From Gigaspora rosea (Eukaryota > Glomeromycota > Glomeromycetes > Diversisporales > Gigasporaceae): DNA of 64,000 nucleotides. The notes under the pieces were generated by a model, which searched no databases, had not been told where the DNA came from, and was given only the letters and a program-made list of their open reading frames with translations. Made by a program: the position numbers and the translations under genes. The DNA is taken from contig QKWP01000042.1 of the NCBI GenBank assembly GCA_003550325.1, forward strand, positions 66,844 to 130,843. The letters are read 5' to 3'. Every line of letters begins with the position of its first letter. Position 1 is the first letter of the stretch. Below, piece by piece: positions 47,431 through 59,186 of the stretch.

Positions 47431-47915
47431 TACAGTCGGCCCTTCAGAACCGATCCTGTCAAAACTGATAACCTGCCATGATAACCTGCCAAAATTGGTT
47501 AAAAATCAATCTACCATACCTATTCTATAAGTAATAACCAATAATCTGCCATTTCCGATATCCAATAGCCTTTATGTATAAATTTCAGATTTTTGGATAG
47601 AGTCACCTGACATGTATCCAATCAAATCGCATAAAATTGATACAGATGGGTTTGTTCACAATAATTACATGACCAGAATATGGATCTTAGAATTTTTCTG
47701 TCCATGATGTAACGTAATTAAACAGTTCACAGGTCTTCGAGGTCACAAGTAATTCTGATTTCCGCTCTGATTAGGCCTCAGAAATTGTTCAATCTTGCAA
47801 TTTGATTGGTCAATGCATGTCCACATTTCACATGATATTGTTAAATCTGATTACCTCTCAAAACTGATACTAAACCTGTCCACTATGCATACCAGTTCTG
47901 AGAGAGCTGACTGTA
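47431..47915. mobile_element. pogo/Tigger-like MITE nested in the hAT element
   Basis: The ends are TACAGTCGGCCCTTCAGAAC and, reverse-complemented, TACAGTCAGCTCTCTCAGAA. Internal words (CCTGTCAAAACTGATAACCT, CTCTCAAAACTGATAC) match the MITE at 9900-10259. TA borders both ends. It is non-coding. Confidence 0.75.
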
Positions 47916-48124
47916 TAATATTGTTAGCATTTACATTCCTGTCAAATATTTAAATTTATAAACCTACATATTTAATCAAACAAAATATAAAAAATGAAGA
48001 ATGCTACAAGTATTAGGTTATTTCCAAGTTAAAATTAAAAAATTTTTAATTAATAAAATATGCATATATAAAAAAAAAAACCTGCTAGAGGAAAAAAATT
48101 TTATAAAGTTAAAATTTAGAATAG

Positions 48125-48276
48125 TAAGTTTTTAGTAAACCAAGATTTTAAACACAAAACAGCCTAAACAGTTTCATTATCAAAAGAAATTCATGATTTA
48201 GTAACTGTTAATCTAACTAAACTAAAAAGTTGTTCATATAGAACACTAGTAGACATAATAGCTAGATAATCTTGTA
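48125..48276 (-). pseudogene. hAT transposase C-terminal remnant
   Basis: The minus strand reads DYLAIMSTSVLYEQLFS then LVRLTVTKS and AVLCLKSWF. This is the hAT dimerisation domain (usually SVPSERLFS...) with two internal stops. The rest of the transposase is too degraded to follow. Confidence 0.7.
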
Positions 48277-49079
48277 TTTGCTTATAGGTATTGTTTAGAA
48301 CACGAGTTTGAGGCAAGCTAATAGTTAATTTAGTTGAATGCAAATTATAATTTTTACCATTAAAAATCCTTGGCTAAATTAATCATTAGCTTGTTTTGAA
48401 CTTGTATTCCAAAATAATGCCCATAGACGTTATTTCGCAAAAATATAGTGTACAGTAATTTATAAATCAACTGATCATGCTATTGCTATTATTAATAAAT
48501 TTCTCTATTTTATTAATGTTAACAACAGCCCATCCTCATTATACATAAATATAGTTTAAACTTGTTTAATAAACAAAGGGTTTGTAATTAAATTTTGCCA
48601 AAAACAACATTTTATAGTTGTTTCAAAACATGTATTATTATAATATTTAGTTGATTTGATATTTACTATTAGGACTGGCAGTTCTTTTGGTCTGTCCAAA
48701 AAAGGACCAGACCAGCCTAGTCCCTGAACAAACTGAAGGACTGTCAGTCCAGACTGGACCGATTAACAGCCCTACCATCCAACAAAAAACTTTAAAATAA
48801 ATCTAAATATTTGTTTCACCAACCAAATAAGATGCAATTAAAATAGTTCAGGAAAAAACTTTGTATAGGTAATTTAAAAGAAGCCTCGATGGCTTTATTG
48901 TTATGGTAATTAAAAAGCAATCTGTATTACTAATAAATGAAAAAAGATGCAACCTGTGTATCTAAGAAAGTGCAATCCATTTATGTATAAAGACATATAA
49001 TCAATTGATTATTACTTTAAAAACTTCATAATTAGCTTTTCTATAATACCATAAATAGGTTTGATTTACATAGTACACT

Positions 49080-50235
49080 GAACACCCATTGCTACATCCT
49101 GAACTATCATACTTTTACTATTATGCTATGTTCATTATCATGTGAAATGTTAGTACTGCATCAAAAAAAAAGAAAAAAATACTATTATGTTACTAACATC
49201 TCAAACTATTATGCATGCCTAATACTAACTACTGTGATACTAACTATCTTGCTATGTCCTGAACTATCATGCTTCCACTATCATGCTATGTTAGTTATCA
49301 TATGAAATGTTAGTATTGTATTTAAAAAAATACTAACATGCTTCTACTATTGTATATTTGTTATTACACTATATTTTATTTGTTTTAAAAAAAAGTAATA
49401 TTAATACTGTATATAAAAAATATTACCATGTTACTAATGTGCCAACTATCATGCTTCTACTATAGTACTATGTTCATTAAGGTGCTACATTCTATTCTAA
49501 AAAAAAAAGAAATATTAGTACTGTGTATATAAATTCTACTGTACTACTAACTATCTTGCTATATACCAAATTATTATACCTCTACTATTTTATATTTGTT
49601 ATCACTCTACATTCCATTCTAAAAAAAAAGAAATGCTAATACTGTATATAAAATATATATATATATTACTATAATATATTAGCTATTATGCAAAATGTTA
49701 GTACTGTACTAAAAATACTACTGTGTTACTAACTATCTTGCTACATCCTAAACTATCATTATTGTACTACAAGAAAAAGAAATTTTAGTACTGTATATAT
49801 ATATATAATATTATTATGCTACTAACATCCCAAATTATCATGCATTGCTATGTTCATTATCATGCTATATTTTGTTCTAAAAAAAAATATTAGTACTGTA
49901 TATAAAAAAAACTACTATGCTACTAAACTATCATTATTCCTATCATGTTATGTTTATTATTGTACTATATTTCATTCTAAGGAAAAAAGAAACATTAGTA
50001 CTGTATAAAAAAAATATTACTGTGCTACCAACACTCTACTAACTATCTTGCTATATTCTGAACTAGCATGCTTTTACTATTGTACTTTTGTTATCATGCT
50101 ACATTCTATTCTAAAGAAAAAAGAAACGTTAGTGCTGTATATATATCAAAAAAATTATCATATATTACTAAAATCTAAACTATCATGCTTCTACTAACAT
50201 ACTACATTTGTTATTATGCTAAATAAAAAAATTGA
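49080..50235. repeat. Degenerate satellite, roughly 130-180 bp units
   Basis: About seven or eight units repeat the words AACTATCATGCTTCTACTAT, TTGTTATCATGCTACATTC, AAAAAAAGAAATATTAGTAC and TGTATATAAAAAA in order. Units vary in length and are riddled with changes. No gene lies within it. Confidence 0.65.
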
Positions 50236-51300
50236 TACCACAATAAGTAATGTATTAGTACAATACAATACCCATACTACACTCATCTTTAGCTCCCTTA
50301 AAGCAACTCATGCGCCTAACTTCTGATAATTAAAATTTTCTCTCTGATGTATTAAACTATAATCGCATGTTTTATGCATTGGAATAATAAATACAATCGA
50401 TTCGTAAAATACTTTTTTACTATTTAAATCCATCCCTGACCATCCGACCGATTGATTAAGGCGTTTGAGAACTTTGAGAACACCCTTTATCCTGCAATAA
50501 GAATCCGAAATCACATGCAAGCCGATATCATTTTTCTGGACGATGCTCGGAGTTGATAACAAAACTCACAGGTGTCTAAAATAATTTTACTCGAAAAATT
50601 TGTTAGTAAATGATTACTACAGTAGTTTGATTTTTACATATATTTCGAATTTAAATAATTATATCAGATCTGTATAAAAATTTGGCTCTAAAGAATTTTC
50701 AATAAACATTTAATAATTTAAAGACTTTCTAGAAGAGAAAAATTGAAATTGTTTTTTTTTTTTTAAAAAAAAACATTTTTCATAAAATTTTAAATCATAA
50801 ATTACATCAAATATTTTACCTGAATTTTATAACTGATTTAGAATGTAACAAATCGATTTCTATTAAACCGATTTAATTTGATTTTAATCTCGAATTATGT
50901 CAAACGGTTCCGACTAACGAAATCTTAATTCTGCGTAATGACAAAAGATATGGCTTAGACTTGGAAAAAAAAAGTAATATGGGAAAAGCAATCTGAGGCT
51001 AAGCTATAAACACAACCAAATTTTCATGAGCCTTGAATTTAGTATTAGCATAATATGATAAACTGTGTTTATATTTGTTTTATTACTGCCACAATAGAGA
51101 TTAGGCTATTGTTAATGCGTATGATTGCTTTATTATTAACAAATATTCTCATCACTTGTTTTATGCAATGATAATAAGTAAGCATTGCGTTATACGCGAA
51201 ATAGGCCTGATCGGATTTTAAAATCATAATCTTTCAGACTGTATTTGTGAATCGTAATTAGTAAGCGATAATAAGTACAAATAAGCATGGAGATAAAAAA
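50236..51300. other. Intergenic DNA with a dispersed repeat copy
   Basis: 50335-50490 is the second copy of the repeat at 1555-1700. The rest is AT-rich with no supported gene. Confidence 0.5.
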
Positions 51301-51304
51301 TAAA

Positions 51305-51564
51305 TACAGTCAGACCTCTTTAAATGCACTGCGACGGGACCTTATGTAAAAATTGAGTCAAACGTCAATTTAGAGAGGTATTTCATTTAGGGATGCCAAA
51401 ATCTATAAGTGTAATATTAATAGGTCCAAAAGAAGACGTGATTTAGAAAGGCTTTTCATAGGGCGTGCATTTAAGGAAAAACAGATTTTCTAGCAATACT
51501 TGTTATTTCCCGGCAACACTTGTTATTTCCCGAACTTCTGGGAATAACAAGCATTGCCGGGAAA
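51305..51564. mobile_element. pogo-like fragment followed by a hairpin
   Basis: TACAGTCAGACCTCTTTAAA at 51305 resembles pogo-type ends, and GTGCATTTAAGGAAAA near 51455-51472 is its loose inverted partner. At 51507-51564 a strong hairpin is formed by TTTCCCGGCAACACTTGTTA and TAACAAGCATTGCCGGGAAA. Confidence 0.45.
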
Positions 51565-51937
51565 ATACCTTACATTGGATTTTTATAAATGAAGAATAAT
51601 ACCCTTATTCCACGACCAGAGGAATTAACCCGGTAGATCTCTGGCTTTCTATGGGCCTTTCGTGCCCCAGAAAACCAGGATGTGCTTCTTATTCCCATCG
51701 TTGTGAGGAATAAATAAATAGTCATCAAAATAAAGTGGCTTATAGAATCAGTTTTTTTTTGAACAGCCACTATAAATATTAAAAGTGAAAATGGCATTTA
51801 AGTGAAAAATATTATGAAAATAAACCAATTTTGGTTTTGAGCTTAAGTCACAGATAACAATTTAAATGCAACTCCATCAGTTATTGCATATTGTAATTTG
51901 ATTGATAGATTGTTAAACGACAAGAAATTATTTTACC

Positions 51938-54900
51938 ATGTTAACCAAAAACCCTGAAGAAACTATCGTCGAAATTGCAGAAGATGAAGATGGAGTTGTA
52001 AAAGAGCTATATTTAGCTACTAATCCATATGGCAATTTTGTAGTAGAATTTGGTAAAATTTCTGCAGAATAATCTATTTATCATTTTTAAAATCACATTC
52101 TTATGCTTTTATTGATTTTAATGACTGTTGATTTACAGTTTTATTGTCATATGAATCAAATGAATCGATATTATGGAAATACAAATTTCACATGTATAAT
52201 GTTAATAAGTCAGAACAAGATGAATATTCTGATCCGAAAGCTAGAAAGAAATCATCGAGCAGAAATTTTTCTAAAGATATATCTAAACCAAAAACTTTTA
52301 AATTTACAGAAACGCAATCTAAATTGATTACTGAAAACAAACTGAGTTGGTCTGTTGCTGTTTCAGATAAATTATACAAAGACAAGTCACATGAATCAAC
52401 TGCTAGGTTATTAGCGATATCGTGTATAAGCAAACATGATATGACATATAAAGGATCTGAAAACTCTAAAAATTCTAACGATTCTAAAAACTCTAATGAT
52501 TCTAAAAATTCTAACGATTCTAAAAACTCTAATGATTCTAAAAATTCTACCGATTCTAAAAACTCTAATGATTCTAAAAACTCTAATGATTCTGGATTTA
52601 CTATCGTTTACTTCATTAATCAAGATAAACAAGGTAATTATTCAATTGAAGAAAAAAACTTAACGCTAAATAATTACGGTGGAAAAGTTAAATTGTTTTC
52701 AAAAAATTATAAAGATAACAAAGAAAGTCCGAATAAAAAAAATACAGATGAGAATAATCAGAATAGGAATAACGGAAAAACCAATGAGGATAATCAAAAT
52801 TTAGATAGATTCTTTCTTGTTATTTTAAATGTCTCTGGGATTCATAAGTACTACTTTAAAGATTTAAATAAGCCTATTATTAAACAAATTCAAAGTTTTA
52901 TAAGTTTTAAATGTTTAAATAAGCCTGAAATTCGAAGTTTAAAATATCCAAAGCGAATACTTAATGCCTTAGAAAAAAATAAAAGATTTGGTCCTGAATT
53001 TAATTTGAGATATATTCAAAGATGTTTAAATAAGCATTATTTTTTGGTAGACACTACATATGAAGGTGCTCAATATATGGAGCTATATGATTTAAGGACA
53101 AACCAATTAGTTAATACCTTTAAGAGACAAAATTTAAACAGTTTAAATCTCATAGCAGATATTCCTGATAATATTGCAATATCAAATAATAACAAATTAC
53201 TAGCATATTCATCTGGAAATTATGTCAAATTATACTTGATTGAAAGCGGTCTTGAGATAGCATCTATAGAACTTGGTTTCGGAAAATTTTCTGATGATGA
53301 CTATTTCGACTATTTCATGCATTTTTTTATTAATGATGAAAATTTATTAATATATCGATCCAAAAACCAATGGGCTATTTGGGATATTTTTGGCTTAGAA
53401 CAAAAGTCAATTGAACTCAAAGATCATTTGTTCGAACATCAACTTGAGGTTGATCTTAAAATTGTAAATATTTTGAATGATCATGATTGTTATCAATTGG
53501 AACGATCAAATTCTTTTGTAATCATTGTTAAGAACAAAGAAGAAAAAGAAGAAACAGGATTTTCTAACGATAGGCAAATTTATGATGATTTAATTTCAGA
53601 TTATTTAAAAAGGAAGAGCGACAACCCAGATTTTAAGACATTAGATCTTGAAGAAAGCTTTAAATTGACTACTGACGAAAAACAAAAGCTTTTTATTCTG
53701 GATCTTGATAATGTAAAGTCTGAATTGAATGATTATTATCACACATTTGAGCCGTGGCTTGCATTTGAAGGGATGGAAGCTCCACGATATTCAGTTTATC
53801 TTGACAAAAAAAAGGAAGTTCTACTTTTGATTGGGAGTCATACGATTCAAGTTTGGCACGATCGAGCTAAACAAGATCAAGATAGCCAAGATCAAGATAA
53901 ACAAGATCAAGCTAGACAAGATCAAGATAATAAAATAAGAACCCTTGAATTCATTAGTGTAATCACTAATGACGAAAAAAAAAGTGATAACAATAATGTT
54001 ATTAATGAAAAAATCGTGTATGCAGTTAGAAATATTGAAAAAATCGAGTATACAATTAGAAAATTTAAAATTTCATTTAAAGATCCTAAAGGTGAAATTG
54101 AAATGGGGTGTGATAATGACGTAATATATACTGTAAGAGAAGCTTGTCGCGCACTTAACTTTTTAAACTCGATATATCATACTTCTATTGATTATTCTAA
54201 ATCATTAACTTATAAAAATCGCCATTCAAAATTAAAAAAGATAGTCAAACAAACACGAAATATTATTGTAAGATTTATTCAGTTACATCCGATTACTTGG
54301 CGATTACTAGGTGTTCGTTTTGATTTATTGAGTATTCTCATTGAAGCGGAAGAAGATATGCTTATAAAACATATATTATTCAACGAAAAAAAAGATATCG
54401 ATTGTCATGAAAAACGCATGCTTAGAATTGATCATCTATTATTCAATTCGGAAAGATTCAGTTCGGAAACAAACAAACAAAACAAACAAAATAAACATCA
54501 ACTTCCAGATGATTTAAAGCCAGATGATAGTTTATTACATGAAAAATCACTTCACATGCCTCAATATTTTCCGTGGGAAGGTAAAGAAAATACAATTCGC
54601 AAGGCTTTAACAAGTTCGTTTGTTTAAACATGTGCTATTTCTGTAATTCATTTCAATTATTATGTATTAATTTATTAATTCTTCTCATTTAGATAATGAT
54701 CCGATATATCTAGGATATTTATTAGAATATTATTGTAATAAAGCTGTCGAAGATATTGGGTGGATGATTAGTGTTGGTAAAATTTTACCAGAGCTATATG
54801 ATAAGAGTCATGATCCTAAAAATCATAACAATGGTCAGTAATAATTTTCTCACTTAATCAGTATATAATTATCTTAAATAAACATTCCCTTTTTTTCATA

Positions 54901-56967
54901 TAGGATTTTTTAATTCATTTATTCAATTATTACTTTATAAAAGTTGCTTTTGTGATAAAGTATTGGATATGCCCTTTTTTGACTTTCTTGTAATTTCACC
55001 AAGCTTAAATAATTCTTTAGAAGTTTTTATACCTATAACGCAATTAATTCCACTGAATTCCAAATTAAAAGTAGAAGAAATCAGGTAATATTTTTAAATA
55101 TTATTTATCCCTTACTTTTATTGCATTATTTTATTATTAACTAAATTAAAATTTAAACACAGTAAAGATAAAATTCCTGATGTTCAAATGGTGCCTTTAA
55201 TTGATTTCGTGACAAATAATACGAGAACAAAAGGACACATTCACATGAATTATTTTATATCTGTATTACTTCCTAATAAATATTTATCTCATGACGAGTG
55301 CTGCATGCCTTTTTTTCTTTCTCTTTTAGAAAAAGTTGAAGAAAATCAAGATGACCTTTTTTATTGTAACCCATCCACGGAAGCCATTATGAATTTTATG
55401 TGGCATGCATCAAAATCGCATTGGCGCTACAAGTTTTACATGTTTATTATATACTTTTTATCTTATTCAATTATTACCTGGATGTATATTGCACACATTC
55501 AAATTACCGGTGACTTTGAATTTATTCTAGTGCTTGTCATCATTATATTATTTTTTTATTTAACTTATTATCAGTTTATGGCTGAATTTTATCAAGCACT
55601 CTCTAAAAAATTGAGATATTTAAAAGATCCTTTTAATTGGGTGGATCTTTTTTCACTTATTTTACCGCTTATTATCTCCGTTTATATTTTGGTTAATTAT
55701 TTTAGTTTTGAATATGGGTTTAAATATGCTGAAAGTAACCTATATTTGGCATTTATAATTTTTATAAGTATTATATGTATTTGGTATGAACTCGTAAGTA
55801 TATGTTTAGTTTCTTGTCACTTATTAAAAATGTATAGAATTTTTTTATTTCTATTATTATTTTTGTTATTTACACTATTATTGCTTTAGGTCTTATTATC
55901 ACGTATCTTTCCAGGTATATAGAGTGTATATTAATTATATCTTTTAAATTTGCATAAGCTTACACATATACGTATTTATATATTACTTAGGTTTCGCACA
56001 CTACTTAGATATACTTTACAGTATTGTTATTGAAATACGATCGTTTTTACTATTTTTTGCTTTAACAATAATTGCAACGGTAGCTTCTAATTTATTTATT
56101 ATATATTATATTATTATGTTACTATTTTTACAATATCATATATAATTACTTATATTCAATTTATTATAACTTTCTTTTAGGGTCATGCATTGTAAGTTTA
56201 TTATTAACGCTCAGATTTTAAATTTTGTATTAATACGTATATACATTATATGCAGATTTATTTTTCTTGGCTATGCAACTTACATTGGATTAAGTGAATC
56301 TCCAACGACATATGAGGTTATGAATGGAAGTACTGTAGTTTATAATATGACTGAAGAAGCACCGGAAAATTTATTTTCCAACCCTTTTAGCGCTATAATT
56401 ACAGCATATAATTGGGATTCAATTGCATTAGATACTTGGGGATTTTGGCCTCTCGCTATAATCAGTGTGCTTGGTAATATCGTTTTTATTATTATATTAC
56501 AAAATGTTATTATTTCATTTATGAGGTGTGCCTAAATAATATATTAGTTATTATCGTATTTTACAAAATTTACTTGATTGAAATTATTAATAATAATCTC
56601 CAATTTCTTTAAAAGTGGAGCTTTTGATAATGCTGAAAAAGATGGAAAACAGCGTGTTCTCAACCATCAAAGTCGCCTAATTAACGAATATGCTCGTCTT
56701 GAATATTCTGCTTTCACTTCAGGAAAGAGTTATTTTGACGATCAACTTAAAAATAAATTAAAAGTGAAGTATGTATGTTTTTTTAATGAACCATCAATTA
56801 CAAAAGCTTGGAGAGATGAATCCAAAGATTGGAAATCAACACCAATATATTCGAATGCCGAAAGTCAAATACCAAAAGAAACTGAATGCAAATTTTATAT
56901 TCAAGAGAAAGACCTTGAATTTATTTGGGCTGGAAAGGCAGACAATGATGATAACAATAATCCATAG
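51938..56967 (+). CDS. WD40-like/TRP-type ion channel, 10 exons, 1429 aa
   Basis: Membrane cation-channel-like protein with a large cytosolic beta-propeller-like region. Exons: 51938-52052, 52139-54613, 54693-54833, 54904-55084, 55163-55793, 55890-55914, 55991-56079, 56181-56191, 56256-56525, 56616-56967. All introns are GT-AG and phases agree, giving 4290 nt. Residues 1-860 hold WD40-like strands (NNNKLLAYSSGNYVKLYLIE; LLIGSHTIQVWHD), an SKNSND repeat and a QDQ repeat. Residues 1060-1310 carry six membrane segments, with a pore-like AYNWDSIALDTWGFW followed by VLGNIVFIIILQNVII. The C-tail is basic. Known expanded family in these fungi; the ion is unknown. The exon 2 donor (GTTCGT) is the least certain junction. 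Confidence 0.75.
52462..52596 (+). repeat. In-frame 18-nt repeat in channel exon 2
   Basis: About seven units of TCTAAAAACTCTAATGAT encode SKNSND repeats in the cytosolic part. Unit variants alternate AAT/AAC and one has ACC, so the array is recent but not homogeneous. Confidence 0.8.
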
Positions 56968-59186
56968 TTAACATTAATAATCTTTGTTGCTACATTGATT
57001 CTTTAGAAATAGGGTAAGTTTATCAAATTACTTTATTCGTTGTTTTGAGAAATTGTTTTATTTTATTTTTTTTTTATAGTATTCATAGTGTGCACAAGCT
57101 AAAGACAACGATTAACTTTAAATGTCTACTACTTTTTTTAAGCAAATTATTTGTCAAAAAGCTCATTGTTATTTAATATAATAGACCAAATCAGATCTAA
57201 TAACGATTAGATTTTTTTAAAAATTTCAAGTATTAAAGAATACATAACCGTTTAAATTTGTTAAAAGTCATTTATAAATTGTGTAAATTTGAAACATAAA
57301 GTGGGTGAATATGTATTTTAATTGGCTAAAAATTGATTATACAAATTACTATAATATTATTGGTTTCAAAACTTTGTTTTTTTTTAAAAAAATTTGTGTA
57401 AACAAATTCTTGCAATTTTATTGGCTCTGGACCTAAAAATTTAAGGTCTGTCTTTAGCTTGTGTGTACCATCGAAAATGGCTGTTTATATTTATTTTAAT
57501 AAATAAAATAGCATTTTTAATTAATAAAGATTTTTAATACTAGAAATTTGCTCTCTATCGTAAGTTATAGTAGTTAAAATGATAATTATAATGCAGTATT
57601 ATTCAACTCGAAAGCTTCAAATGTAATCTATGTTTTATCCCATGAAATTTGGCAAACACTATCTTGATTCTTGCTTCCTAAATGTGTCTGTAGATTTCCA
57701 TCATTTACAAATTCTAACATTAATATGAAATTAGGTATCAGGACATCTAAACATATTGATAATTCTAAATACAGTCACACCTGGCTATAATTACTCTTGA
57801 GCCAAAAAATATGATTATAATAAAGTCTTGTTTACAGAAAGATCAAATTAATATATATTTAATAAGTTTGGACCTAATAAAACATATGTTTTATAAATTG
57901 TAATAATAGCTAGTGTGATTGTAGAGGTGAGACTATATTAAGAGATTCAATGCATAGATATTAATATATTACCTTACATATAATTTCTTAATTGATGATT
58001 TATAAATTTGCAAGATATTTATTTTTATAAGTGACCTTATTAGTCTGTATAATTTTTATTAATTATTATTATACTAAACATGGATTGTACAATACAATTT
58101 AACTAACTGTATTGCCACAAATCTTAGAACTGTTTTGTTTATAAATTAAACTTAAACCAAAATATTAATTTCTTCAATTATAGATTAGGACTTGAGCTAT
58201 AATCTTTTTAATCTTTTATATTTTTCCTATGCAGGTTACTAGATTTTCTTGAAGTATTTGTAATTCTTATGTTTACTTTCTTACATGGTGCTAGCTATTC
58301 TTCTGTATATCTTCTTGGTTCTGGTTATCAATATCTCACCAAGTCTATGTTTTACTTTTTCTATAGTTCTCAACTTATTATTTCTAAAACTGGATTATTA
58401 ATAGAACTTATATATTTGATAGTAGTCTTTTACTAAACTATATATATAACAAAAACTTCTATATGTGAGATACAAACTATATTTTATAATATAGTTATTT
58501 TTAATTATATTTATATTATAAGTACTATTTTTAATTTTTGTCTAAATTGAATGATTTTTAATATTAGTATGCTTATTAGCTATTATATATGTATATAATA
58601 ACTATTTTAAATATATAAAGTATTTCCAACTAGGTATAGTGCAATAATACTTCTAAATTTATCTAAATTGGTTAATAGTTAATATTGGTATGCTCATATA
58701 ATACTATTGTATATTAATATACTACTAGCCTGATGCTTTATTAATATTATATTAGATTATTGCATATTACCTATATACAAGCCAACTTTCTATATACTAA
58801 ATATTTAGGTTTTACCAATATTAGAAGCACTTTTTATCTAGTTAACTAGAGTTCATACAAACCCAGATCAAATCAAACTTTAGGCCAGATTTGGGTTTTA
58901 TTTAATTTCAAATTAAAAAATAAACTCAAACTAGCATTAAAAAATTTGAGCTTGATTTGAAGCAGACTTTTTAGATAAATTTGAGTTTGCAGTTTGCAAA
59001 CTATTAATAACACAGTAGTTAGTTCTCTGAGTTACAATCACAAGATCATGGGTTTGAGTTTAAAAGGTAACAAAAACCCTGCCAGGACCATGATTAGAAA
59101 AGATTTGTAGATAGAAATTGTGGTATAGAAAAAAAATTTGGCATGCTATAGAGCAAGCCATTTAACAATTTTCATGGCACTTACTG
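56968..59186. other. Downstream intergenic DNA
   Basis: AT-rich. A pogo-like end (TACAGTCACACCTGGCTATA) starts at 57770 with no clear partner. The region 58840-58995 has AAATTTGAG/CAAACTC-rich words similar to 10900-11010 and 62440-62580. No gene is supported. Confidence 0.45.

Larger units (their letters stand above)
46874..48774 (-). mobile_element. hAT element with 8-bp target duplication
   Basis: The ends are TAGGGCTGTTAATCAGTCC and, reverse-complemented, TAGGGCTGTTAATCGGTCC. The flanking duplication CCATCCAA is exact at 46866-46873 and 48775-48782. The minus strand holds the remnant of a transposase end, and a pogo-like MITE sits inside (47431-47915). Confidence 0.9.

Noticed and set aside
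52411-52632. Minus-strand Arg/Ile/Phe repeat frame
   Set aside because: It is the shadow of the SKNSND repeat in the channel gene.
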